From Comamonas sp. KCTC 72670 (GTDB taxonomy: Bacteria > Myxococcota > Myxococcia > Myxococcales > Myxococcaceae): a stretch of DNA of 64,000 nt. Where the stretch lies: the NCBI GenBank assembly GCA_014656495.1, contig BNCN01000002.1:682001-746000 (forward strand), read 5' to 3'. The translations under genes were made by a program, and so were the position numbers. Of the stretch, positions 45,441 to 54,829 are shown piece by piece. Position 1 is the stretch's first letter; every line of letters begins with the position of its first letter. Under the pieces are notes generated by a model. That model was not told the origin of the DNA and made no database searches. It saw only the letters and a program-made list of their open reading frames with translations.

Positions 45441-47159
45441 GTGCGAGACAACGCAACTTCCTCAAGGCTCGTGAAGTCGAACTGGCGGCGTCACGCCGCC
45501 GCGCTGCTCCTGGCCGTCCTGGCGGCGTGTGGTGGCGAGGACCTGTCGCGGGAGGCCCCGGCGCTCGACGAGGCCGCGGTCGGACAGCGTCAGGACGCGC
45601 TGGGCGACGTGCGGCTCCGGCTGCTGGCGGCCAACACGTCCAGCGGCAACGGGCAGGACTATGACTTGGGCCACGGCATCCGCATCTTCCAGGGCACGGA
45701 CGCCGACGTGGTGATGATTCAGGAGTTCAACTACCGCTCGAACTCGGCGGCGGACCTCCGGGCCTTCGTGGACACGGCCTTCGGGCCGCAGTTCCACTAC
45801 TACCGGGAGGGCGGGGCGCAGATTCCCAACGGCATCATCAGCCGCTACCCCATCATCGCCTCGGGCGAGTGGGACGACCCGTACGTCTCCAACCGGGACT
45901 TCGCCTGGGCCCGCATCGACGTGCCGGGGCCCAGGGACCTCTGGGCGGTGAGCGTGCACTTCCTCACCACCAGCAGCGGCAACCGCAACTCGGAGGCCGT
46001 GAGCCTCGTCAGCCGCATCCGCGCCAACATCCCCGAGGGCGACTACCTGGTGGTTGGCGGTGACCTGAACACCAGCAGCCGTAACGAGTCCGCCATTGGC
46101 ACGCTGTCCCAGGTGGTGCGCACCGCCGGTCCGCACCCGGCGGACAAGAATGGCAACACCAACACCAACGCGGGGCGCAACAGCCCCTACGACCACGTGC
46201 TGGTGGACAACGACCTCTACGCGCACCAGACGGCCGTCGTCATCGGCGGCAGCTCCTTCGCCAACGGCCTGGTGGTGGACACGCGCGTGTACACGCCGCT
46301 GAGCGACATCGCCCCCGCGCTCTCCGGTGACAGCGGCGCCTCCGGCATGCAGCACATGGCCGTCATCAAGGACTTCCTCATCCCCGGAGACGCCCCCGTC
46401 CTCACGCTGACCGCGCCCAATGGCGGCGAGAGCTGGGCCGCGGGCAGCGTGCGTGACATCACCTGGACGTCGTCTGGCGTGGCGAATGTCCGGCTGGAGT
46501 ACTCGCTCAATGGCAGCACGTGGACCCCCCTCGTCGCCAGCACCGCCGCCGCCGCGGGCAGCTACGCCTGGACGGTGCCGGCCAGCGCCACCACCGCCGC
46601 GCGGGTCCGCGTCAGTGACGCGGCCAACGCCAGTGTCAGCAATGCCAGTGACGCGCCCTTCACCATCACCGTCCCCTCCACGGGCGGGACGGGCCAGGTC
46701 CTCATCAACGAGGTCCTCCTCAACGAGCCGGGCTCGGATGTCAGCGGTGAGTTCGTGGAGCTGGTGAACACCGGCACCACGGCGGTGAACCTGAGCGGGT
46801 GGACGGTGTCCGATTCATCCAGCGTCCGTCACACCTTCCCCAGCGGAACGTCGCTGGCGGCGGGCGGCGTCATCGTGGTGTTCGGCGGCGCGGCGGGCAT
46901 CCCGGCCGGCACGCCCAACGCCGTGGCCGCCTCCACGGGCACCCTGCACCTGGGCAACAGCGGCGACACCGTCACGGTGAAGTCGAACACGGGCACGGTG
47001 GTGGACTCCTCGGTGTTCTCGTCCGGCTTGAGCGGCACGGACGGCGTGTCCGCCAACCGCAGCCCGGACGTGGGCGTGGGGGCTCCCTTCGTGCTGCACA
47101 CCGCCCTGTCCAGCCTGAAGGCCTCGCCGGGGCGGCGCGTCAACGGCGCGTCGTTCTGA
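45441..47159 (+). CDS. Secreted lipoprotein with endonuclease/phosphatase fold and lamin-tail domain
   Basis: A 572-residue exported protein. From GTG 45441 it has a basic n-region, the hydrophobic AALLLAVLAAC with lipobox Cys30, and a mature part with three modules: an endonuclease/exonuclease/phosphatase-like fold (about 55-310, including VVMIQEFNY, VVGGDLNTSS and SPYDHVLVDN), a Ser/Thr-rich Ig-like segment (about 320-420, LTAPNGGESWAAGSVRDITW) and a lamin-tail domain (about 435-565, VLINEVLLNEPGSDVSGEFV). Secreted DNase-like activity at the cell surface is plausible. An in-frame GTG at 45351 is an alternative start but gives no signal peptide at the N-terminus. Confidence 0.85.
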   Translation: MRDNATSSRLVKSNWRRHAAALLLAVLAACGGEDLSREAPALDEAAVGQRQDALGDVRLRLLAANTSSGNGQDYDLGHGIRIFQGTDADVVMIQEFNYRSNSAADLRAFVDTAFGPQFHYYREGGAQIPNGIISRYPIIASGEWDDPYVSNRDFAWARIDVPGPRDLWAVSVHFLTTSSGNRNSEAVSLVSRIRANIPEGDYLVVGGDLNTSSRNESAIGTLSQVVRTAGPHPADKNGNTNTNAGRNSPYDHVLVDNDLYAHQTAVVIGGSSFANGLVVDTRVYTPLSDIAPALSGDSGASGMQHMAVIKDFLIPGDAPVLTLTAPNGGESWAAGSVRDITWTSSGVANVRLEYSLNGSTWTPLVASTAAAAGSYAWTVPASATTAARVRVSDAANASVSNASDAPFTITVPSTGGTGQVLINEVLLNEPGSDVSGEFVELVNTGTTAVNLSGWTVSDSSSVRHTFPSGTSLAAGGVIVVFGGAAGIPAGTPNAVAASTGTLHLGNSGDTVTVKSNTGTVVDSSVFSSGLSGTDGVSANRSPDVGVGAPFVLHTALSSLKASPGRRVNGASF

Positions 47160-47180
47160 GCGGCCGGCGGTGACGCACAG

Positions 47181-47214
47181 CGGCCCTGCTTCCCTTGACT
47201 GGGAGGCAGGGCCG
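47181..47214. terminator. Strong hairpin between convergent genes
   Basis: Stem CGGCCCTGC / GCAGGGCCG with inner TCCC / GGGA and a TTGACT loop, 21 bp after the lipoprotein stop and 19 bp before the stop of the convergent permease gene. It can serve both directions. Confidence 0.75.
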
Positions 47215-47233
47215 TCTCGGTTTCAGGCCGCGC

Positions 47234-48427
47234 TCAATGGCTGTCGGGCGGCGTGGGCGTCAGCGGCACGTGCTCGCGCGTCTCCGCCGAGCGCACGGAG
47301 GGCCGGATGATGAGGCTCTCGGAGCCGCTCGGGACGCCCCCGCCCGGCGTGGCCGGGTCTCCGGGACGCGGCGTGGGCCGGCCGTAGTCGCGCTCGTAGA
47401 TGCGCACCAGCGCCAGGAAGAAGGCCACGATGAGCGGCCCCAGCAGCAGGCCCACGGTGCCGAACGCCGCCAAGCCTCCGAGCAGCGCGAAGAAGACGAT
47501 GGCGCCGTGCTGGTGCATGCCCCGCTTGGCGAGCAGCGGCTTCACGATGTTGTCCACCAGCCCCACCACGACGGTGCCCCAGATGGCGAGGAACAGCGCC
47601 GCCCATGGGTGGCCGCTGAAGAACATCAGCGCCGCGGCCACCAGCACCACGATGGCCGCGCCCACCGCGGGGATGAGCGCCAGGAAGAAGGCCACGCCCG
47701 CGAAGAAGAGCGAGGCGGGCACCCGCGCGATGAGAAACCCGATGAGCGCCGCCGCCGCCTGCACGCCCGCCGTGGCCACCGACGACACCAGCACCGCCAC
47801 GGAGACGCTGCGGAACTCCCGCAGGATTTCACCCGTCTGCCCCCGCCGCAGCGGGGACACGCTCTCCACCCACGACACCAGGCGCGCGCCTTCCGTCAGC
47901 AGGAAGAAGAGGGCGATGAGCATCATCACCGTCTGGAAGGCGATGGAGCCCGTCGCCGCCACCACGCCTGTCACCGCCCGCGCCGCGGTGCCGCCCTGGC
48001 TGCTGACCTGCTGCTGGAGGGTTTCATCGAGCTGGGCCTGCTCCAGCGGGATGCGCTCCAGCAGGCTCTCCACCGGTCCGCGCACCGGCCCGGGCATCTT
48101 GCCGATGAGCCCCTCCACGCCCTCGCGCTGCACCGTGTCCGAGACGAACTTCACGCCGTCCGACACCTCGGTGACGACGAAGGCCGTCAAGCCGCCCAGC
48201 GGCACCAGCAGGGCCAGGACGACACCCGAGACGATGAGGCCCGCCGCCAGGCTGGAGCGTCCGCGCAGCTTCCGGCTCAGCGAGGAGTAGATGCCATAGA
48301 AGGTTCCAGCCAGGACGGCCGCCAGGAAGAACGCCTTGGCAAAGGGCCGGACGACCAGCGCCAGCAGGATGATGGAGAGAATGATGAGTCCGGTGAACAC
48401 CCGCCGGGCGGTCTGCTCGGTTGCCAT
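47234..48427 (-). CDS. AI-2E family transporter (PerM/TqsA-like)
   Basis: A 397-residue membrane protein with about eight hydrophobic segments. The core ALFFLLTEGARLVSW, ALIPAVGAAIVVLVAAALMF and AFGTVGLLLGPLIVAFFLAL is typical of the family named for autoinducer-2 export, though most members have other or unknown substrates (Na+/H+ exchange in some). The C-terminal about 50 residues are hydrophilic. The ATG at 48427 lacks the in-frame upstream extension seen from 48505. Divergent from a DoxX-like gene. Confidence 0.87.
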   Translation of the reverse strand: MATEQTARRVFTGLIILSIILLALVVRPFAKAFFLAAVLAGTFYGIYSSLSRKLRGRSSLAAGLIVSGVVLALLVPLGGLTAFVVTEVSDGVKFVSDTVQREGVEGLIGKMPGPVRGPVESLLERIPLEQAQLDETLQQQVSSQGGTAARAVTGVVAATGSIAFQTVMMLIALFFLLTEGARLVSWVESVSPLRRGQTGEILREFRSVSVAVLVSSVATAGVQAAAALIGFLIARVPASLFFAGVAFFLALIPAVGAAIVVLVAAALMFFSGHPWAALFLAIWGTVVVGLVDNIVKPLLAKRGMHQHGAIVFFALLGGLAAFGTVGLLLGPLIVAFFLALVRIYERDYGRPTPRPGDPATPGGGVPSGSESLIIRPSVRSAETREHVPLTPTPPDSH

Positions 48428-48548
48428 ACCCGTCAAGGTAGGGCTGCCTCGAGGGATGGCCAGGGACGGGCGGCGCCTCTGCCTGACCGCCTGCTGTCCC
48501 ACCAAGAAGGCTTGGGCCTGGCGGGAGGGCGGCTAGAGTGGCCGCGCC

Positions 48549-48965
48549 ATGCCGCCCTTCGAATCCACCCAGTTCACCGTCTGGCTGCTCCAGGCGCTCT
48601 GCGCCAGCTTCCTGGCCATCCTCTTCCTCCAGTCCGGGCTCGACAAAGTCGTGGACTGGAAGGGCAACCTGGGGTGGCTCACGGGCCACTTCGCCAAGAG
48701 CCCGCTGCGAGGCGTGGTGCCGCCCATGCTGGCCACCATCACCCTGCTGGAGCTGGCCGCGGGCGCGCTCAGCGCGGCGGGCCTGGTGGCGCTGGTGGCC
48801 ACGGGCAGCGCGGCGCTGGCCTTCTGGGGCGCGCTCCTCTCCGCGGTGTCGCTGGTGGCGCTCTTCTTCGGCCAGCGCATGGCCAAGGAGTACGCGGGCG
48901 CCGGGGGCCTGGTGCCGTACTTCCTGCTGGCGCTGGTGGCCGTGTACGTCACCCGCCTGGGCTGA
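48549..48965 (+). CDS. DoxX-like small membrane protein
   Basis: A 138-residue protein with four hydrophobic helices, the layout of the DoxX/DoxD family (LFLQSGLDKVVDWKGNLGWL near residue 25, then LATITLLELAAGALSAAGL). Family members are linked to terminal oxidases or redox homeostasis, but nothing here fixes a role. It converges with the ThrE-like gene, its stop lying 3 bp before that gene's end. Confidence 0.83.
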   Translation: MPPFESTQFTVWLLQALCASFLAILFLQSGLDKVVDWKGNLGWLTGHFAKSPLRGVVPPMLATITLLELAAGALSAAGLVALVATGSAALAFWGALLSAVSLVALFFGQRMAKEYAGAGGLVPYFLLALVAVYVTRLG

Positions 48966-48968
48966 GCG

Positions 48969-50228
48969 TCAGAGCACCTTGCGCGTGGGGACCAGGGCGT
49001 TGGCGGACAGCAGCCCCGCCACCAGCGCCACGGCCACCATCAGCATGGAGAAGGCCGTGTCCACGCCGGCCACCACGTCCCGCTCCAGCAGCGAGGACAG
49101 GCTCCGGAACCCGACGCTGCCGGGCACCAGCAGCATCAACCCGGGGACCAGGGTGGTGATGGACGGCTGGTTGCGCAGTCGCGCCAGCGCGTTGCTGCCC
49201 ATGGCCAGCAGCAGCGCGCCCACGAAGGCGCCCAGCTGCGCCCCCAGCAGCAGCGCGCCCAGGCGTGCCCCGGCGAAGCCGAAGGTGCAGGCCCCGGCAA
49301 TCCAGCCCCAATCCCGGGGGCGGGCCCGGAAGAGCACGCACACCGCGAAGATGGCCACCAGCAGCATGGGCACCTGCGTCCAGTCCGGCAGCGCGGGCGG
49401 CAGGGGCGCCACGGGCGGCGCCGGCAACACCCCGGACAGCCGGCTGCCCAGCGCCACGCCGAAGCCGAGCTGAAGGAAGACGAGCGCCGCCGCGGTGAGG
49501 CGCGAGGTGCCGGAGATGAGGTTGCGCGTGGCCAGCTCGTTGATGGCCACCGTGAGCGACAGGCCGGGCAGCAGGACGATGAGCCCCGCCAGCGTGGCCA
49601 CCTGCGCGGACAGGGGGCCCAGCAGGCTCGCGGCCAGCGCGGCGATGGCGGAGGACAGGATGGCCGCCACGGGCTCCAGCACGCGCGCCGTGGTGGGCTG
49701 CTGGCGCGTGAGGACCGCCAGGACGCCGATGAGCAGGCTGCTGAAGGCCGCCACCGCCATCTCCTTGAGCCCGCCCCCGAAGAGGCGGCCCGCCGCCCCG
49801 CCCGCCAGCGTCCAGCACAACAACTGGAGCGCGGGGCCGAACCGCTCGGCCTGGGCGAGGATGGCGTCCACGCGCCGGGTGCCCTCGGCGGGCGGCACAT
49901 TCCCGTGGATGACCTCGTCCGCCAGCGTGTCGAGCAGCGTCAGCCGCTCCAGGTCCATGTCACCGGGCTCCACGCGGATGAGCGAGGTGCGCAGCGCCTC
50001 CGGCGGCCCGAAGGACGAGAAGATGGACGTGGGCGTGGAGAAGAAGCGCCCCTCCAGACCAAACCGCTCCGACACCCGCTGCATCAGCCGCTCCAGGCGG
50101 TGCGCGGGGGTGCCGTAGCGGTGCAGCGCCTCGCCCAGCCGGAGGGTGAAGGCGACGGCGGCGCCCGGCGGCGGTGGGTGACTGGCGGCGGAGAGGAGTT
50201 CAGGAGGGACGGCCACGGCGGCGCACAT
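48969..50228 (-). CDS. Threonine/serine exporter (ThrE family)
   Basis: A 419-residue protein. An N-terminal cytosolic domain (residues about 20-130, LRLGEALHRYGTPAHRLERL and FFSTPTSIFSSFG) precedes about ten transmembrane helices in two halves, the fused ThrE (DUF1212 plus DUF3815-like) arrangement. ThrE proteins export threonine and serine in actinobacteria. The ATG at 50228 begins just before the soluble domain. About 295 bp upstream of it, up to 50523, no gene is seen. Confidence 0.88.
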   Translation of the reverse strand: MCAAVAVPPELLSAASHPPPPGAAVAFTLRLGEALHRYGTPAHRLERLMQRVSERFGLEGRFFSTPTSIFSSFGPPEALRTSLIRVEPGDMDLERLTLLDTLADEVIHGNVPPAEGTRRVDAILAQAERFGPALQLLCWTLAGGAAGRLFGGGLKEMAVAAFSSLLIGVLAVLTRQQPTTARVLEPVAAILSSAIAALAASLLGPLSAQVATLAGLIVLLPGLSLTVAINELATRNLISGTSRLTAAALVFLQLGFGVALGSRLSGVLPAPPVAPLPPALPDWTQVPMLLVAIFAVCVLFRARPRDWGWIAGACTFGFAGARLGALLLGAQLGAFVGALLLAMGSNALARLRNQPSITTLVPGLMLLVPGSVGFRSLSSLLERDVVAGVDTAFSMLMVAVALVAGLLSANALVPTRKVL

Positions 50229-50523
50229 GGCAGAGGCTCCAGGCCGAGTCAAACGCCCCCCTTTCCGCGGGCAGCCGCCCGCCTGCCCGTGCGTGCCGCC
50301 TCGCGCCGCCCAGGTCGCGGTTCCAGGGCGGGCCACTGCTTGGCATGCCGCCCATTCATGCGTTTTCCCCGGTTCCGTTCGTCCGGCGCTCCCGGGCTTG
50401 GTGCATGGAGCCCGCGGTCCGCTTCCCAATCCCGCGGCACGCCTGCCCGGCGAAGCGGGAGCAGCGCGCTCCGAGGCCGCCTTCATGGCGGTGGGCGTCG
50501 TGGGTTTCCTGGCAGGCCCCCGC

Positions 50524-50955
50524 TCAGGGCTTGATGAGCCGGCCGAGCACGAAGCCCGCCGCCACGCACCCCGCGATGAAGAGCCCGGGGCGCTCGCGCA
50601 CCTGCGTCTGCGCGTCCTCGAGCAGCTCCCCGGTGGTTTCGTTCTCCAGCCGTTCGGACGTGCGGCGGAGCAGCCCCGCAGCGCTGCCGAGCAGCGGTCG
50701 CGCCACCTTCGCCTCGTCCCTGTTCGACAGGCTCTCCAGCGTGGAGACGAGCCCGCGGAGCCCCTTGGCCATGTCTCCTCGGCGGCTTTCCACCTGGTGA
50801 TAGACGCGCGCCTTCGCGGCGCTGGCCAGCTGCTTCACCGGGTCCTTGCCCGCCTGCCCGAGCCCGGACGTACCGATTTTCGTAATGCGGGAGCCTTCCT
50901 CCGAGCGCTGCCCGTATCCGCTGCCTTCAATGCTGCCGTCAGTGACGCTGCCCAT
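50524..50955 (-). CDS. Small protein with DUF883/ElaB-like C-terminal anchor
   Basis: A 143-residue protein with a Gly/Ser-rich, charged N-terminus, a helical middle (LRGLVSTLESLSNRDEAKVA) and a C-terminal segment with RERPGLFIAGCVAAGFVLGR, a glycine-rich transmembrane helix ending in a short basic tail, resembling ElaB/YqjD (DUF883) proteins that anchor ribosomes or stress factors to the inner membrane. AGGAGG precedes the ATG at 50955. The assignment is by layout only. Confidence 0.7.
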   Translation of the reverse strand: MGSVTDGSIEGSGYGQRSEEGSRITKIGTSGLGQAGKDPVKQLASAAKARVYHQVESRRGDMAKGLRGLVSTLESLSNRDEAKVARPLLGSAAGLLRRTSERLENETTGELLEDAQTQVRERPGLFIAGCVAAGFVLGRLIKP

Positions 50956-51139
50956 GCTCACGCCTCCTGCTTTCGCTGGGGAGCTGCCGCGAGGGCCCCA
51001 CCGGCCATCGAGCTCCCGTGTCCTCGCCCTGAAACGTAGACATGACGCGTGGCCGGTCCGGACGGTGCCTGATACGCAGGCCGGGTGGGCGGTGAAGGGC
51101 GCGGGCGAAGGTGGCCGGAATGAGAGAGGACGTGGGCGG

Positions 51140-51940
51140 ATGGCGCGCAAGCAGCGGACCCCGAGGTGGCTGGAGGCGGCGCGGCGGCGGGGGGCGGAGG
51201 ACCTGCAGCCCTCCGGCAAGCCGGACTGGTTGGCGAGGGCGCTGGGGAAGGCTGGGGTGATGCCTCGCGCCCAGGCGGAAGCGGCCATCCGCGAGGGGCG
51301 GGTGACGCTGGACGGGCGCGTGGAGCGCGAGCCCTTCGCGCCGGTGCGCGCGGGGGTGGAGGTTCGGGTGGACGGGCAGATGCGGAGCCTGGATGCGCCC
51401 GTCTGGGCGTTGATGCTCCACAAACCCGCGGGACGGGTGGTGCACGGCTCCGACGCGGAGGGCGTGGGCACCGTCTTCGAGTGGCTGCGTGAGCGCCTCA
51501 CCCCCGCGCTGCTCGGCTATGAATGGCTCGCGGTGGGGCGTCTGGACCGGGACACCACGGGACTGCTGCTCTTCACCAACGATGAACGGCTGGTGCGGCA
51601 CGGGACGTCACCCGAGCGGCATCTCGCCAAGCGCTACGTGGCGGCTGTCGAAGGGACGCCGGACGAGGCCGCGCTGCGCAGGCTGCGCGAGGGCCTGGTG
51701 CTGGAAGACGGCCCGACGCGGCCGGCCGGCGCCCGGTTGCGCGCTCCGGACGTCGTGGAGCTCACCCTGACGGAAGGACGCCACCACCAGGTGAAGCGGA
51801 TGCTGGCGGCGGTGGGGCATCCGGTGCGGACGCTGCATCGCGAGGCGGTGGGAGGCGTGACATTGGATATCCCCGAGGGCACCTGGCGGCGGCTGGAGGA
51901 CGACGAGGTGGCGCGAGGGCTGGGGTTCGCTCCCGGGTGA
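51140..51940 (+). CDS. RsuA-family 16S/23S rRNA pseudouridine synthase
   Basis: A 266-residue RNA-modifying enzyme. A basic leader and an N-terminal S4 domain (GKAGVMPRAQAEAAIREGRV, about residues 33-75) precede the catalytic domain with the aspartate in GRLDRDTTGLLLFTNDE near residue 137 and GRHHQVKRMLAAVGHPVRTL near 215. RsuA or RluB/RluE-type specificity cannot be separated by eye. The ATG at 51140 has GGGCGG upstream and starts with a basic stretch typical of the family. Confidence 0.92.
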   Translation: MARKQRTPRWLEAARRRGAEDLQPSGKPDWLARALGKAGVMPRAQAEAAIREGRVTLDGRVEREPFAPVRAGVEVRVDGQMRSLDAPVWALMLHKPAGRVVHGSDAEGVGTVFEWLRERLTPALLGYEWLAVGRLDRDTTGLLLFTNDERLVRHGTSPERHLAKRYVAAVEGTPDEAALRRLREGLVLEDGPTRPAGARLRAPDVVELTLTEGRHHQVKRMLAAVGHPVRTLHREAVGGVTLDIPEGTWRRLEDDEVARGLGFAPG

Positions 51941-51966
51941 TGGGTTCCCGAGGCCCTCGTGGAACT

Positions 51967-52797
51967 TCAGCGCGCGCGCTCCGCCAAGGCCTCGACGCGC
52001 GCGCGAAGGTCCTGGGCCAGCGCCAGGCTGTCCGGCAACGCGCGGTCCATCAGCCGTGGCACGCCCGTGGCGAGCATCGCGGCGTTGGTGAAGACACACG
52101 CGCTCACCGCCGTGAGCTGGTCGAAGGGGAGGGCGCGCTCCACGACAGGCAAGGTCCCCACCTGGCCGGCCTCCAGCAGCACTTCTCGGACAATGCCTGG
52201 CAGGCACGGCGCGGACAGGGGCGGGGTGACGAGCGCTCCGTCGAGCACGCAGAAGAGGTTGGCCGTGGGCAGCTCACAGACCTCTCCCGCCTCATTTCCG
52301 AGCAGGGGCATCCGCTCCATGCGCGCGTACTGGCGGAAGTAGGAGAGGCCCTTGTGGTTCAGCGTGGGGTCTCCCCGGCGGTAGGCCCCCGGCTCCCACG
52401 TGTCCAGCACGCGTCCTTCACCTCGCAGCCGCTCCGCTTCGGCCGGGGGCTCGCGGAAGGTGAGCAGGACATGGCCGTCACTGACCGACACCTTGCCCAC
52501 ACCGCGGAAGTCCGGCCCGAGCGCGGCATCGGCTCGCAAGCAGCGTTGGAGCGTCTCGCGGACGAAGCCATCCGAGAGGAGCTCATCCGGGGGGGGCCGC
52601 ACCGCGTGGGGAAAGGCCGCGAGGCTCGACCGCAGTCGCACGAGGTGCCGGGCAAGGAACCAGGGCGCTCCGGACTCGATGCGGAAGGTGGTGAAGAAGC
52701 CCGCGCCGAAGAAGAACCCCTGGGCGAAGTCCTGCAGCCGCAGGTCTTCCCAGCGCCGCACCGCTCCGTCCACCGCGACCGTGGAGAACATGCGCAT
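51967..52797 (-). CDS. pabC: Aminodeoxychorismate lyase-like class IV aminotransferase (PabC)
   Basis: A 276-residue fold-type IV PLP enzyme expected to release pyruvate and p-aminobenzoate from aminodeoxychorismate. It contains the DPTLNHKGLSYFRQYARMER block with the catalytic Lys in NHKG near residue 150, EVCELPTANLFCV near 170 and SACVFTNAAML near 235. It starts 11 bp after the pabA stop as the last gene of pabB-pabA-pabC. Class IV relatives include branched-chain aminotransferases, but the operon makes PabC by far the likeliest. Confidence 0.88.
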   Translation of the reverse strand: MRMFSTVAVDGAVRRWEDLRLQDFAQGFFFGAGFFTTFRIESGAPWFLARHLVRLRSSLAAFPHAVRPPPDELLSDGFVRETLQRCLRADAALGPDFRGVGKVSVSDGHVLLTFREPPAEAERLRGEGRVLDTWEPGAYRRGDPTLNHKGLSYFRQYARMERMPLLGNEAGEVCELPTANLFCVLDGALVTPPLSAPCLPGIVREVLLEAGQVGTLPVVERALPFDQLTAVSACVFTNAAMLATGVPRLMDRALPDSLALAQDLRARVEALAERAR

Positions 52798-52808
52798 GAC
52801 CTCCGCGC

Positions 52809-53378
52809 TCAGCGCGCGGGCTCCAGGAAGTTGGCGAGCAGCCGGGGGCCCTCGGGCGTGAGGAACGACTCGGGATGGAACTGCACCCCCTCCAGCCGGG
52901 GCAGGTCGCGGTGCCGCAGCCCCATGATGAGGTCATCCTGCCAGGCCGTCACTTCCAGGCAGCCCGGCAGGTGCTCCCGCGCCACGACGAGCGAATGGTA
53001 CCGGGCGGCGGTGAACGGCGTGGGGAGCCCGCGGAACACCCCCTCCCCCGAGTGCGCGATGGCCGCCGTCTTGCCATGCACGGGCACCGGGGCGCGGACC
53101 ACCTTCGCGCCGAACACCTGCCCCAGGCACTGATGGCCCAGGCACACGCCGAGCAGGGGAATCCGGCCGCCGAAGACGCGGATGAGCTCCATGGACACCC
53201 CCGCCTCGTTGGGTGTGCACGGCCCGGGGGAGATGAGGATGTGGTCGGGCCGGAGCGCCTCCACCTGCGCCACGGTGATGGCGTCGTTGCGCGCGACCTT
53301 CACCTCCGCGCCCTGCGCCCCCAACGCCTGCACGAGGTTGAAGGTGAAGGAGTCGAAGTTGTCGATGAGGAGAATCAT
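52809..53378 (-). CDS. pabA: Aminodeoxychorismate/anthranilate synthase glutamine amidotransferase
   Basis: A 189-residue class I amidotransferase that supplies ammonia from glutamine. It starts [14 protein letters not shown], has [12 protein letters not shown] near residue 50, the nucleophile Cys in [13 protein letters not shown] near 78 and the His-Glu pair in [14 protein letters not shown] near 165. The ATG overlaps the pabB stop by 4 bp (ATGA), so the two subunits are coupled. It may serve folate and possibly also tryptophan synthesis, as in some bacteria. Confidence 0.94.
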   Translation of the reverse strand: MILLIDNFDSFTFNLVQALGAQGAEVKVARNDAITVAQVEALRPDHILISPGPCTPNEAGVSMELIRVFGGRIPLLGVCLGHQCLGQVFGAKVVRAPVPVHGKTAAIAHSGEGVFRGLPTPFTAARYHSLVVAREHLPGCLEVTAWQDDLIMGLRHRDLPRLEGVQFHPESFLTPEGPRLLANFLEPAR

Positions 53379-54829
53379 GGCGTCCTCCCCACGGCGGCCA
53401 AGGCGAGGAGCTGGGAGCGCGCCTTGTTGAGCGTCTCCTTGTACTCCTGCCGCGGCTGCGAGTCGTGGACGATGCCTCCCCCCACCTGGGCATAGGCCCG
53501 GCCATCCTTCACCACCAGCGTGCGGATGATGATGTTCAGGTCCAACTCCCCGGTGAACGACAGATACCCGAGCGAGCCCGTGTAGAGGCCCCGGGCATGC
53601 GGCTCCAGCTCGGTGATGATCTGCATGGTGCGAATCTTCGGCACGCCGGTGATGGTGCCGCCGGGGAAGAGCGCGCCCACCACGTCCAGGGGCTCCACGT
53701 CCGGCGCGAGCTGCCCCACCACCTCCGACTCGATGTGGAGGACATGGGCGTACTCGACGATGTCCATCAGCCGGGTCACCTCGACCGAGCCGTAGGTGCA
53801 GACCCGGCCCAGGTCGTTGCGCTCCAGGTCCACCAGCATCGCGTGCTCGGCGCGCTCCTTTTCGTTGGTGCGCAGCTCGTGAACGAACCGGGCTTCTTCC
53901 TCCGGTGTCCCCCGCCGGCGCGTGCCCGCGATGGGGCGCGTGGTGGCCCGGCCTCGCTCCACGCGCACCAGTCGCTCTGGGGATGCGCTGACGACGTGGT
54001 AGCCATTGCCCTCTAAGTAGCTCGCGAAGTGGACGGGGTTGATGGCGGACAGCGTCTCGTAGAGCGCGAGCGGCTCGCCGGGAAAGTCCACCTCCAGTCG
54101 CTGCGACAGGTTGACCTGATACGTGTCGCCGGCGCGGACGTACTCGCGCACGCGCTCCACCGCCTCCAGGTAGGCTTCCTGGGAGAAGTTGGAGCGGTAC
54201 GTCGCGCCGGGCGAGTCCTGGGGCGGCGGCGGTGGCGCCGGTGTCGCGACGGCTGCGTGGACACAGGCCTCCAGCGCATCGAGCCGGCGCTCGCAGTCCT
54301 CCCAATCCGAGCCCGAGGCCACCAGGAGCAGCTGGCCCTCGTGGTGGTCCACGGCCATGAAGGTGTCGATGAACGACAAGGCCATGTCGGGCAGGCGCAA
54401 GTCGTCGCGCGGGTGCCGCGGCAGGGTTTCGAAGCAATGGGCGGCTTCGTAGCCGAAGAAGCCCACCGCGCCGCCGCAGAACAGGGGCATCCCCGGGGGG
54501 CGCACGCCGCGCCACCGGCGCAGCAGGCTCCGCAGCACGCCCAGCGGCGCTTCAGGCTGGGGCACCTCGTCGATGAAGCACTGTCCTGCCTTGGCGATGA
54601 AGCGGAGGAAGGGCCGCGCGCCGAGGAAGGAGTACCGGCCCTCCGCGCTGACACGCGTGCTCTCCAGGAGGAACCGGTCTCCCTGGGGAAGCGCGCGCAG
54701 CAGGTCCACGGGGCGCAGCGTCCCGAGCGGACGCTTCCGCGCCACGGGCACCTGATTGTAGCCCTGGGCAACGAACGCCTCGAAGGACGCCCGGTCCGGA
54801 AAGCAGGTGGCGGAAGGTGGCCGGTGCAT
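53375..54829 (-). CDS. pabB: Aminodeoxychorismate synthase component I (PabB)
   Basis: A 484-residue chorismate-utilising enzyme. The N-terminal domain ([20 protein letters not shown]) is followed by the catalytic domain with [60 protein letters not shown] and [19 protein letters not shown]. With PabA it makes aminodeoxychorismate for folate. PabB and TrpE are close relatives; the following pabA-pabC genes favour PabB. An in-frame GTG at 54856 is an alternative start. The TetR gene upstream runs into this gene in another frame. Confidence 0.9.
   Translation of the reverse strand: MHRPPSATCFPDRASFEAFVAQGYNQVPVARKRPLGTLRPVDLLRALPQGDRFLLESTRVSAEGRYSFLGARPFLRFIAKAGQCFIDEVPQPEAPLGVLRSLLRRWRGVRPPGMPLFCGGAVGFFGYEAAHCFETLPRHPRDDLRLPDMALSFIDTFMAVDHHEGQLLLVASGSDWEDCERRLDALEACVHAAVATPAPPPPPQDSPGATYRSNFSQEAYLEAVERVREYVRAGDTYQVNLSQRLEVDFPGEPLALYETLSAINPVHFASYLEGNGYHVVSASPERLVRVERGRATTRPIAGTRRRGTPEEEARFVHELRTNEKERAEHAMLVDLERNDLGRVCTYGSVEVTRLMDIVEYAHVLHIESEVVGQLAPDVEPLDVVGALFPGGTITGVPKIRTMQIITELEPHARGLYTGSLGYLSFTGELDLNIIIRTLVVKDGRAYAQVGGGIVHDSQPRQEYKETLNKARSQLLALAAVGRTP

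Noticed and set aside
50229-50523. Possible small gene in the gap upstream of the ThrE-like exporter
   Set aside because: Short frames on both strands lack a ribosome-binding site, codon bias or recognisable features; it reads as leader or promoter sequence.
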